Shown one piece after another: positions 36,144 to 43,854 of a stretch of DNA of 64,000 nt (within the stretch, counting starts at the first letter, position 1; every line of letters starts with the position of its first letter). The position numbers were made by a program, and so were the translations under genes. The notes under the pieces are model-generated. The model did not search any database. It was not told where the DNA came from and worked only from the letters and a program-made list of their open reading frames with translations. This DNA comes from Streptomyces cyaneogriseus subsp. noncyanogenus (GTDB lineage Bacteria; Actinomycetota; Actinomycetes; Streptomycetales; Streptomycetaceae): NCBI RefSeq assembly GCF_000931445.1, contig NZ_CP010849.1, forward strand, positions 1,054,001 through 1,118,000, read 5' to 3'.

Positions 36144-38405
36144 ATGACCACCCGTACGACCGATGCCACAGCCGAGGTGGAGCTCGCCATCGGAGGCATG
36201 ACCTGCGCCTCCTGCGCGGCACGCATCGAGAAGAAGCTCAACCGCATGGACGGCGTCACCGCCACCGTCAACTACGCCACCGAGAAGGCCAAGGTGAGCT
36301 ACGCCGGTGACGTGTCCGTCCAGGACCTCATCGCCACCGTCGAGGCGACCGGGTACACGGCGCGGGAGCCCGCGCCGCCCGCCGAGCCCGCGCCCGCGGG
36401 CGGCGAGCCGGAGGGGAACGACGAGCTGCGGCCGCTGCGGCAGCGGCTGGTGGCGGCCGTGGCGCTGGCCGTGCCCGTCATCGCGATGGCCATGGTCCCC
36501 GCTTTGCAGTTCGAGTACTGGCAGTGGCTGTCCCTGACCCTGGCGGCACCCGTCGTGACGTACGCCGCCTGGCCCTTCCACCGGGCGGCGTTCATCAACG
36601 CGCGGCACGGCGCGGCGACCATGGACACGCTGATCTCGGTCGGCACCTCCGCCGCGTTCCTGTGGTCGCTGTGGGCCCTGTTCTTCGGCACCGCGGGCAC
36701 GCCGGGCATGACCCATCCCTTCGAGCTGACCATCGCCCGCACCGACGGCGCCGGGAACATCTACCTGGAGGCCGCGGCCGGGGTGACCGCCTTCATCCTG
36801 GCCGGCCGCTACTTCGAGGCCCGTTCCAAGCGGAAGGCGGGCGCGGCGCTGCGGGCGCTGCTGGAGCTGGGCGCGAAGGACGTGACGCTGCTGGGGGCCG
36901 ACGGGCGTGAACGGACCGTGCCGGTGGCCGAGCTCAAGGCCGGTGACCGCTTCCTGGTGCGTCCCGGCGAGAAGATCGCCACCGACGGCGTGGTCGTCGA
37001 GGGGACGTCCGCCGTGGACGCCTCCATGCTGACCGGCGAGTCCGTGCCGGTGGAGGTCGCCGCCGGGGACCCGGTCACCGGCGCCACGGTCAACGCCGGG
37101 GGGCGGCTGGTGGTGGAGGCCACCCGGGTCGGGGCCGACACCCAGCTCGCCCGGATGGCCCGGATGGTGGAGGACGCGCAGAACGGCAAGGCCGCGGCGC
37201 AGCGGCTCGCGGACCGGATCTCCGCCGTCTTCGTGCCGGTCGTGATCGGCCTGGCGCTGGCCACGCTCGGCTTCTGGCTCGGCAACGGCGCGGGGGTCGC
37301 CGCCGCGTTCACCGCCGCCGTCGCGGTGCTGATCATCGCCTGCCCGTGCGCGCTGGGCCTGGCCACGCCGACCGCCCTGATGGTCGGCACCGGCCGCGGC
37401 GCCCAGCTCGGCATCCTCATCAAGGGCCCGGAGGTCCTGGAGTCCACCCGCCGCGTCGACACCGTCGTCCTGGACAAGACCGGCACCGTCACCACCGGCC
37501 GCATGGCCCTGCTCGGCGTGCACACCGCGGACGGCGTCGACGAGTCGGACGTCCTGCGGCTGGCGGGGGCGCTGGAGCACGCCTCCGAGCACCCGATCGC
37601 GCGGGCCGTCGCGGACGGGGCGCTGCGGAAGCTGGGCTCGCTGCCGGCGCCCGAGGACTTCGCGAACGTGCCCGGGCTCGGTGTGCAGGGCGTCGTCGAC
37701 GGCCACGCGGTGCTCGTGGGCCGGGAGCGGCTGCTGCGGGAGTGGGCCATGGAGCTGCCCGCCGGCCTGGCGCGGGCCAGGGCCGCCGCCGAGGAGGCCG
37801 GCCGTACGGCGGTCGCCGTCGCGTGGGACGGCGAGGTACGGGCGGTCCTGGAGGTCGCCGACGCCGTGAAGGACACCAGCGCGGAGGCGATCCGGCGGCT
37901 GCGCGCCCTCGGCCTGACGCCGATCCTGCTGACCGGTGACAACGAGGCGGTGGCCCGTTCGGTGGCCCGCGAGGTGGGCATCGCGCCGGACGACGTGATC
38001 GCCGAGGTGCTGCCGCAGGACAAGGTCGACGTCGTCAAGCGGCTCCAGGGCGAAGGGCGTTCGGTGGCGATGGTCGGCGACGGCGTCAACGACGCGGCGG
38101 CGCTCGCCCAGGCGGACCTGGGGCTGGCGATGGGCACCGGCACGGACGCCGCGATCGAGGCGGGCGACCTGACCCTCGTACGGGGCGACCTGCGTTCGGC
38201 GGCGGACGCCATCCGGCTCGCCCGCCGCACGCTCGGCACCATCCGGTCCAACCTCTTCTGGGCCTTCGCCTACAACGTGGCCGCGCTGCCGCTCGCGGCG
38301 GCAGGTCTGCTCAACCCGATGATCGCCGGGGCGGCCATGGCCTTCTCCTCGGTCTTCGTGGTCGGCAACTCCCTGCGCCTGCGGTCCTTCCGGGCCGCGG
38401 ACTGA
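36144..38405 (+). CDS. copA: Copper-exporting P1B-type ATPase
   Basis: A 753-aa membrane pump. One N-terminal HMA domain has GGMTCASC (Cys21, Cys24). The transmembrane metal site is CPC in [21 protein letters not shown]. Catalytic motifs are TGES in [10 protein letters not shown], the phosphorylated Asp in [10 protein letters not shown], the nucleotide-binding HP in EHASEHPIA and [10 protein letters not shown]. The Asn and Met of the last helices ([28 protein letters not shown]) match Cu(I)-type CopA. It is co-transcribed with copZ and controlled by the upstream CsoR-like sites; csoR itself is outside the window. Confidence 0.93.
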   Translation: MTTRTTDATAEVELAIGGMTCASCAARIEKKLNRMDGVTATVNYATEKAKVSYAGDVSVQDLIATVEATGYTAREPAPPAEPAPAGGEPEGNDELRPLRQRLVAAVALAVPVIAMAMVPALQFEYWQWLSLTLAAPVVTYAAWPFHRAAFINARHGAATMDTLISVGTSAAFLWSLWALFFGTAGTPGMTHPFELTIARTDGAGNIYLEAAAGVTAFILAGRYFEARSKRKAGAALRALLELGAKDVTLLGADGRERTVPVAELKAGDRFLVRPGEKIATDGVVVEGTSAVDASMLTGESVPVEVAAGDPVTGATVNAGGRLVVEATRVGADTQLARMARMVEDAQNGKAAAQRLADRISAVFVPVVIGLALATLGFWLGNGAGVAAAFTAAVAVLIIACPCALGLATPTALMVGTGRGAQLGILIKGPEVLESTRRVDTVVLDKTGTVTTGRMALLGVHTADGVDESDVLRLAGALEHASEHPIARAVADGALRKLGSLPAPEDFANVPGLGVQGVVDGHAVLVGRERLLREWAMELPAGLARARAAAEEAGRTAVAVAWDGEVRAVLEVADAVKDTSAEAIRRLRALGLTPILLTGDNEAVARSVAREVGIAPDDVIAEVLPQDKVDVVKRLQGEGRSVAMVGDGVNDAAALAQADLGLAMGTGTDAAIEAGDLTLVRGDLRSAADAIRLARRTLGTIRSNLFWAFAYNVAALPLAAAGLLNPMIAGAAMAFSSVFVVGNSLRLRSFRAAD

Positions 38406-38425
38406 CCGGCACGCGCCCGCCGCCC

Positions 38426-38464
38426 GCCGTCACCCGGTGTCCCTGAGGGGCGCCGGGTGACGGC
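38426..38464 (+). terminator. Hairpin terminator of the copZ-copA unit
   Basis: GCCGTCACCCGG (38426-38437) pairs perfectly with CCGGGTGACGGC (38453-38464) over 12 bp, loop 15 nt, 20 bp after the copA stop. The rest of the 38406-38709 gap holds no recognisable gene. Confidence 0.72.
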
Positions 38465-38709
38465 GTGTCACGGGGAGGTGGAGCGGGGTGCGGCGGGATC
38501 GACGGGTGCGGCCGGAGGGCCGGTACGGCGGCGAGGTGATCGTGGCCCGCGGCCAGGCGCCCCGGGCCTGGGCACGCCCGTCGCCCGGACGGGTGGGCCG
38601 GGCAGCGGGCGCGGCGGGCAGGGGCCAGGCTGGTGCGGCAGCGGACCGCGGGGCGGCGCACCCGCCCGGACCGCCGCGCCCGCACCGTCCCGCCCCGGGG
38701 AAGGAACTC

Positions 38710-39357
38710 ATGACCGAACCGACCGACGCCGACGGCGACCCGACCGGACCGCTCGCCCCCGCGGCCGGTGCCGTGGCTCCCCGCCGGAGGGGTCCGGCGG
38801 CGGTGCTCGGCGATCTGCGGGCCGTGGACGGCGCCCTGTACGCCGCGGTGGCCGCGACCCCCACGCCCACGCTGGACCGCGCCCTGCGGCGGCTGTCGCA
38901 CGCGGCCGACCACTCCGGGATCTCGCTGGGCATCGCCGCGGCCCTCGCCGCCGGCGGCCCCCGGTCCCGCAGGGCGGCGCTGGTCGGGGTGGGCGCCGTC
39001 GCCGTGGCCTCGGCCTCGGCCAACCTGCTCGGCAAGCGTCTGGTGCGCAGGGCCCGGCCCGACCGGGAGGCGGCCCGGGTGACCGTGAACCGGCATGTGC
39101 CGATGCCCACGTCGGCGTCGTTCCCCTCCGGTCACACGGCGTCGGCGGTGGCGTTCGCCGTCGCCGTCGGCGTGGTCCTGCCGGGGGCGGCGGTACCGCT
39201 CGGGGTGCTGGCGAGCGCCGTCGGGTACTCCCGCGTCCACACCGGTGTGCACTATCCGGGTGACGTGGCCGCGGGAGCCGTGCTGGGCATCGCGAGCGCC
39301 GCCGCCGCGCTGACGGCGTCGTCGGCGGTGGCGGCAGCGGCGGCGACCCGGCCGTAG
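38710..39357 (+). CDS. PAP2-family membrane phosphatase
   Basis: A 215-aa lipid phosphatase. The three PAP2 motifs are present in order: KRLVRRARPDR (KX6RP), FPSGHTASA (PSGH) and SRVHTGVHYPGD (SRX5HX3D). Hydrophobic stretches around them give about four to five helices. Likely substrates are polyprenyl diphosphate or phosphatidic acid. ATG 38710 with AAGGA upstream is preferred to an extended frame beginning at 38488. Confidence 0.87.
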   Translation: MTEPTDADGDPTGPLAPAAGAVAPRRRGPAAVLGDLRAVDGALYAAVAATPTPTLDRALRRLSHAADHSGISLGIAAALAAGGPRSRRAALVGVGAVAVASASANLLGKRLVRRARPDREAARVTVNRHVPMPTSASFPSGHTASAVAFAVAVGVVLPGAAVPLGVLASAVGYSRVHTGVHYPGDVAAGAVLGIASAAAALTASSAVAAAAATRP

Positions 39358-39424
39358 GCGCCCGAGCACGGCGGGCCGTCCGCCCCGGGCAGGGGCGCGG
39401 GAGCACGGGCCCCGGGGGCGCCGT

Positions 39425-40351
39425 TCACCACGGCAGGCCCGCCAGGTGGGCGGCGACGCGGTCGCGGTCCCAGGCTCCGTCGGCGACGACGAGGCGGTAG
39501 CGGAAGGCGAACGACTCGCCGGGCTCCAGCTCGAACTCCTCGAAGAACGCCCAGGAGAAGGCGACCGTCGGGACCGGCTCGGCGCGCACGAACCAGTGGG
39601 ACGGGTGGATCGCGCGTGTGCCGTCCAGGTTCTCGGGCGCGTGCGCGAAGACGAGCGTGGAGTGCGCGTCGGCCTCGTCGTGCTCGGCGGTGAAGGCGAG
39701 CCAGGGCCCCTGGGTGCCCATGAGGCCCGCGGCGTCCGCGCCGGCGCCGGGGGCGAACACGGTGCCGCCGGTGAAGTCGCGGGGACCGCGCCAGTGCAGG
39801 CCGGTGTAGCCGGCCAGCTCGCGCCCGGCGGTGGTCGGGGAGCCGAAGGCCAGGGGCTCGGCGCGGAGGTTGGTGAGGTGGATCGACCAGTCCAGGGCCC
39901 AGGCCCCGGCCCTCTCGTCGACCGAGTGGACGGTGAGGCCGCGCGCCTCGCGGGCCCATTCCTCCCCGTGGTGCGCCACCCAGGTCAGGTCCTCGGTGAG
40001 GGCGAGCCGGCCGTCCTCCACCGTGAAGGCGGAGAAACCGTCGTGGCGCATGGAGCCGACGCGTTCCGGCAGGGCGAGATAACCCCGCCCGCGGACATAG
40101 GAGTTGCCGCCCCAGAAGTTCTGGCCGGAGAGGTGGCTGGCCGTCATCTGCAGGCCCTTGTAACAGCGGTGGTCGCTGGGGCGGTAGCCGGTGACGGTGC
40201 GCCCGGCCAGGGTGCGCACCGGGTGGGCGTAGGGCTTGCGGGACTCGAACGGGTCGGGGTCGGGGCGGTACACGTACCGCAGGATCTCGGTGCCGCCCGC
40301 CGCGGTGACCGCGACGTGGTCGCCGTGCTCGTGGCTGACGCGGAGGTTCAT
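39425..40351 (-). CDS. DUF6807 (PmoA-like) protein
   Basis: A 308-aa protein. Recognisable blocks are EILRYVYRPD, YAHPVRTLAG, HRCYKGLQMTASHLSGQNFWGG, VHSVDERAGAWALDWSIHLTN, GPWLAFTAEHDE and HPSHWFVRAEPVPTVAFSW. This set characterises the family once called PmoA-like and now DUF6807, which occurs beside Gfo/Idh/MocA dehydrogenases in carbohydrate loci; the activity is unknown. Its ATG overlaps the upstream oxidoreductase stop by 4 bp (ATGA), so the two are translationally coupled. Confidence 0.82.
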   Translation of the reverse strand: MNLRVSHEHGDHVAVTAAGGTEILRYVYRPDPDPFESRKPYAHPVRTLAGRTVTGYRPSDHRCYKGLQMTASHLSGQNFWGGNSYVRGRGYLALPERVGSMRHDGFSAFTVEDGRLALTEDLTWVAHHGEEWAREARGLTVHSVDERAGAWALDWSIHLTNLRAEPLAFGSPTTAGRELAGYTGLHWRGPRDFTGGTVFAPGAGADAAGLMGTQGPWLAFTAEHDEADAHSTLVFAHAPENLDGTRAIHPSHWFVRAEPVPTVAFSWAFFEEFELEPGESFAFRYRLVVADGAWDRDRVAAHLAGLPW

Positions 40352-41472
40352 ACGCGCTCCTTCGGGGCCCAGTCGGGGTGGTCGCCGTGCATGGCGGCGT
40401 AGTACGGGTCGCCGGGGCCGATCTCGCCGGCGCGGACCGGGCGGCCGGTGAAGGCCGCCTTGTACAGGGCGGCGGCGAATTCCAGAGTGGCGCGGGCGTC
40501 GGTGCCGCTGCCGGGCGGCCGTACGCCGCGGTCGTGGGCGTCGAGGAGGGCGCCGAGCTGGGCGGTGTGGGAGCTGGGCACGTCGGCGGCCGGGGTGCGC
40601 CAGGCGGCGGCCCGCCCGGGGGCGACGTGCGGGGCCGGGGTGTAGACCCAGTCGTCGTTGCGGTGCCCGTACAGATGGGTCAGTTCGACCGTGGCGTCGG
40701 CGCAGTCGACGCGGACGCGGCTCACCTCGTCCGGGGAGAGCACGCTGTTGACGACGGTGGCCAGGGCACCGTTCGCGAACCGCACCAGCGCCGTGGAGAC
40801 GTCCTCGCTCTCGGTGTCGTGGACCAGGCGCGCGGCCATCGCCCGGACCTCCTCCCAGGGGCCGAGCAGGTGCAGCAGCAGGTCGTACTGGTGGATGCCG
40901 TGCCCCATGGTCGGCCCGCCGCCCTCGGTGGCCCACCGCCCGCGCCAGGGCACCTCGTAGTAGGCGGCGTCGCGGTGCCAGGTGGTCTGGCAGTGCGCGA
41001 CCAGGGGGGCGCCGAGTTCACCGCGGGCGATCAGGTCGCGGGCGTGGACGGCGCCGGAGCCGTAGCGGTGCTGGAAGACCACGGAGGCGTACGCCCCGGA
41101 CGCCTCCTCGGCCGCAGCGATGTCGTCGTACGCGGCCAGGGACAGGCACAGCGGCTTCTCGCAGAGCACCCAGGCGCCCGCCTTCAGGGCGGCCACCGTC
41201 TGCTCCCGGTGCAGCGAGGGCGGCGTGCCGATGAGGACCAGGTCGGGGCGTTCGGCGTCGAGCATGTCGTCCAGCGACGTGTACCCGGCGACGTCCGCGC
41301 CCGCCAGCTCCCGGAAGGCGGCCAGCCGGTCCGCGTCCACGTCGACGGCGGCGACCAGGCCGGCGCGGTCGGCATGCGCCCTGAGCGCGGGCAGATGACC
41401 GCCGGCGACGATCGCGCCGGTGCCGACGACGGCGACGCGGCGGCGGGCGGGGGCCGGGGACGTGCGGGCCAT
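40348..41472 (-). CDS. Gfo/Idh/MocA-family oxidoreductase
   Basis: A 374-aa NAD(P)-dependent sugar or cyclitol dehydrogenase. The nucleotide loop is VAVVGTGAIVAGGHLPAL at residues 12-29; the family signature lysine is in VLCEKPLCLS; GGGPTMGHGIHQYDLLLHLLGP provides the catalytic HxxD-like pair. Start ATG 41472 has GAGGAG 8 nt upstream; the frame is open to 41523. It is the first gene of a two-gene unit with the DUF6807 gene, under a LacI-type palindrome at 41510. The actual substrate is unknown. Confidence 0.87.
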   Translation of the reverse strand: MARTSPAPARRRVAVVGTGAIVAGGHLPALRAHADRAGLVAAVDVDADRLAAFRELAGADVAGYTSLDDMLDAERPDLVLIGTPPSLHREQTVAALKAGAWVLCEKPLCLSLAAYDDIAAAEEASGAYASVVFQHRYGSGAVHARDLIARGELGAPLVAHCQTTWHRDAAYYEVPWRGRWATEGGGPTMGHGIHQYDLLLHLLGPWEEVRAMAARLVHDTESEDVSTALVRFANGALATVVNSVLSPDEVSRVRVDCADATVELTHLYGHRNDDWVYTPAPHVAPGRAAAWRTPAADVPSSHTAQLGALLDAHDRGVRPPGSGTDARATLEFAAALYKAAFTGRPVRAGEIGPGDPYYAAMHGDHPDWAPKERV

Positions 41473-41509
41473 GCGGTGCTCCTCGGACGTGCGGTGGACA
41501 GCGCGGACA

Positions 41510-41521
41510 GAAAGCGCTTTC
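41510..41521. promoter_or_regulatory. LacI-type operator upstream of the oxidoreductase
   Basis: GAAAGCGCTTTC, a perfect 12-bp palindrome with the central CG typical of LacI-family operators, 38 bp upstream of the start codon. A second copy at 41682-41693 exists only because of the assembly duplication described for 41497-41798. Confidence 0.65.
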
Positions 41522-41626
41522 ACTTCCGCTGAACCTTAGGGGCGTCCGGGATGTCCGGACAACCCCCGGGGAAGATCACCGGGGCGTCGGGAAGGAGCGG
41601 GGCCGGGGCGGGGCCGTGCCTCGCTC

Positions 41627-41668
41627 CGTAATAACTTCGTATAGCATACATTATACGAAGTTATACGA
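41627..41668 (+). other. loxP-containing 454 Titanium paired-end linker (assembly artefact)
   Basis: The core 41631-41664 is an exact loxP: arms ATAACTTCGTATA and TATACGAAGTTAT around spacer GCATACAT. The flanks CGTA and ACGA extend it to 42 nt, which agrees with the circularisation linker I recall from 454 Titanium mate-pair libraries. The AT-rich block stands out sharply in a GC-rich intergenic region. Confidence 0.92.
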
Positions 41669-41909
41669 GACAGCGCGGACAGAAAGCGCTTTCACTTCCG
41701 CTGAACCTTAGGGGCGTCCGGGATGTCCGGACAACCCCCGGGGAAGATCACCGGGGCGTCGGGAAGGAGCGGGGCCGGGGCGGGGCCGTGCCTCGCTCGG
41801 GCCGCAGCGTTTGCGGGGCGGCCGGGCTGCTGATCGACTGTCGCGGGGGGCCGGAGCCGGACGTGCGGCTCCCGGGACCCCCTCGGCTCTCCGTGGAAGG
41901 AGTTCAGGT

Positions 41910-42506
41910 GTGACCACCGATCCCCAGTCGGCACCCTCGGGGCGGGGCCCGGACGGCAGCCAGCCGTGGCTGCATCAACGAGGCCGCGTCATCCAGGAGT
42001 TCGGCACCGTCAAGCAGTTCCCCGTGGCCCTGTCCATGGAGGCCCGCCTCTACTCCTGCCAGCGGCTCAACAAGGTGCTGGCGGACACGCGCATCCTGCA
42101 CGACCTGTACAAGAAGTACCACTGGCTGATGCGCGGGGCGACGTTCTACCAACTGCACCTCCTGCTGGACAAGCACGCGGGCGAGCAGCTCCGGCTCATC
42201 GACACGATCGCGGAGCGCGTCCAGACCCTGGGCGGTGTGGCGGTCGGCGACCCCCGCCATGTCGCGGAGATCACCGGCGTGCCGCGCCCGCCGGACGGGG
42301 TCGAGGAGGTGCCGGCCATGCTGTCGCGGCTGCTGGAGGCGCACGAGCTGATCCTGGCCGACTGCCACGACGCCGCGGCCCGCACCCAGGAACAGGGCGA
42401 CGACGGCACCAACGACCTGCTGGTCTCCGAGGTGGTCCGCACCAACGAACTCCAGGCGTGGTTCGTCGCGGAGCATCTCGTCGACACCCCCCTGGTGCGC
42501 GTCTGA
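41910..42506 (+). CDS. dps: Dps/ferritin-like DNA-protection protein
   Basis: A 198-aa ferritin-like helical-bundle protein that stores iron and binds DNA in stationary phase. It has four-helix composition with the Dps ferroxidase-type residues in KKYHWLMRGATFYQLHLLLDKHAGEQLRLIDTIAERVQTLGG (H, D and E positions), and ends LVSEVVRTNELQAWFVAEHL. An N-terminal tail of about 30 residues precedes it. GTG 41910 has GGAAGGAG upstream. The artificial linker is about 240 bp before it and does not alter the coding sequence. Confidence 0.85.
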   Translation: MTTDPQSAPSGRGPDGSQPWLHQRGRVIQEFGTVKQFPVALSMEARLYSCQRLNKVLADTRILHDLYKKYHWLMRGATFYQLHLLLDKHAGEQLRLIDTIAERVQTLGGVAVGDPRHVAEITGVPRPPDGVEEVPAMLSRLLEAHELILADCHDAAARTQEQGDDGTNDLLVSEVVRTNELQAWFVAEHLVDTPLVRV

Positions 42507-42591
42507 CCCGCGCCGCGGGGCGGTCCGGTGCCGGAGCCCGTGCCGGCGGCGGGGCCGCGCCCCCGGTCCAGGACGAGCGAGCGAGCGCGAG

Positions 42592-43653
42592 ATGCCCGAG
42601 ATGTCACATGGTGAGCACGGCAGGCCTCCGACGCCCGCGCAGCGGTGGGCCCGGTTCAAGGAGTCCCCGTTCCTGCCGGCCGTGGTGCTGGTGTTCATCC
42701 TGGCGGCCGCGGCCGGTCTCTTCGCGGGTTCCTACACGTACTCCATGGCGAATCCGACGCCGCGCTCCATCCCGACGGCGGTGGTCGGCTCCTTCGAGCA
42801 GGGGCCCGGCCGGGCCTTCCTGACGGGGCTGGAGAAGGCGCTCAACGCCTCGGTGAAGGTGCGGACCTACGACAGTCCCGCCGACGCCCGGCGGGCAGTC
42901 GAGGAACAGGAGGTCTTCGCGCTCCTGGAGCTGCGGGACGGCGACCGCTCCGTCCGCCTGGACCTGTCGGGCGCGTCCGGCGTCTCCGTCGCCCAGGTCC
43001 TGGCCGAGGCGGCGCCCGCCGTGGGCGCGAAGACGGGGGTGGAGGTGACCGTCCGGGACATCAAACCCCTCCAGGAGGGGGACCCGCGCGGGCTGGCGAT
43101 CTTCTACATCTCCCTCGCCGCCGTGATCATCGGCTTCGTCGGGGCGATCCAGTTGAGCGTGCACGCGCGGGCGCTCACCCCGCTGGAGCGGATCGCGTTC
43201 ACACTGGCCTACGCGCTGCTCGGCGCCTTCGCCATCGCGGCGGTGGTGGACTGGCTGCTGGGCGCGCTCGACCTGCCCTTCGTCGAGTCCTGGCTGATCC
43301 TGGCGTTCACGATGTTCGCCAGCGGCATGGTCTTCACCATGTTCAACACCCTCGTCGGACGCTGGGCGATGCTGCCGACCTGGGGACTGATGGTGCTCCT
43401 GGGCAACCCCTCCTCCGGCGGCGCGGTGTCCTGGCCGCTGCTGCCGTCGGTGCTCGGGGTGATCGGCCAGTGGCTGCCGCCGGGCGCCTCGATCAACGCC
43501 CAGCACACGGCGGTGTACTTCCCGGGGCACCAGCACGCGTTCCCGTTCCTGGTGCTGACCGGCTGGGCGCTGCTGTCCAGCGCGGTCTTCTGGATCTGGC
43601 GGCACCGCCACCCCGGCAGCCGGGAACGCCGTCCGGCGCACGCCGGTCCGTGA
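42592..43653 (+). CDS. ABC-2-type / YhgE-like membrane protein (DUF3533-like)
   Basis: A 353-aa protein. A first membrane helix (FLPAVVLVFILAAAAGLFAG) is followed by an extracytoplasmic domain of about 140 residues (PTAVVGSFEQGPGRAFLTGLEKAL, VKVRTYDSPADARRAVEEQEVFALLEL). Five or six C-terminal helices follow (IFYISLAAVIIGFVGAIQ and later), including NTLVGRWAMLPTWGLMVLLGNPSSGGA. This is the plan of the YhgE/Pip and DUF3533 group of ABC-2 permease relatives. Its function is unknown, possibly peptide or phage-receptor related. Confidence 0.75.
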   Translation: MPEMSHGEHGRPPTPAQRWARFKESPFLPAVVLVFILAAAAGLFAGSYTYSMANPTPRSIPTAVVGSFEQGPGRAFLTGLEKALNASVKVRTYDSPADARRAVEEQEVFALLELRDGDRSVRLDLSGASGVSVAQVLAEAAPAVGAKTGVEVTVRDIKPLQEGDPRGLAIFYISLAAVIIGFVGAIQLSVHARALTPLERIAFTLAYALLGAFAIAAVVDWLLGALDLPFVESWLILAFTMFASGMVFTMFNTLVGRWAMLPTWGLMVLLGNPSSGGAVSWPLLPSVLGVIGQWLPPGASINAQHTAVYFPGHQHAFPFLVLTGWALLSSAVFWIWRHRHPGSRERRPAHAGP

Positions 43654-43658
43654 GGCGC

Positions 43659-43696
43659 CCTCGTCGGCTCTCCCGCGCGCCGGAGGGCCGACGGGG
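43659..43696. terminator. Hairpin terminator between convergent genes
   Basis: The outer stem is 43659-43668 with 43687-43696, and the inner pairs 43669-43673 with 43682-43686, giving about 15 bp with two G-U pairs and an 8-nt loop. It lies 5 bp after the DUF3533-like stop. The rest of the spacer to 43854 shows no gene. Confidence 0.6.
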
Positions 43697-43854
43697 AGGG
43701 GCGTCGGGTCCCGGCGGGGGCGCGGGCCCGCCTCGGCATCCGCCCGGCGGGCGACGTCCGCGCGCGGCGAAGGCCGGCGGCCCCGCCGCGCGTGTCCGGG
43801 CCGGCGCGCCGTCCACCGGGCCCGGCACGCCTGCCCGCCGAGCGCAGGCGCCTG

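Larger units (their letters stand above)
41497..41798. repeat. Artificial 130-bp direct duplication around a loxP linker
   Basis: 41497-41626 and 41669-41798 are identical, 130 bp each, and are separated only by the 42-nt linker at 41627-41668. The duplicated DNA is the oxidoreductase promoter and adjoining intergenic sequence. The natural spacer is about 265 bp, not 437. Confidence 0.9.
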
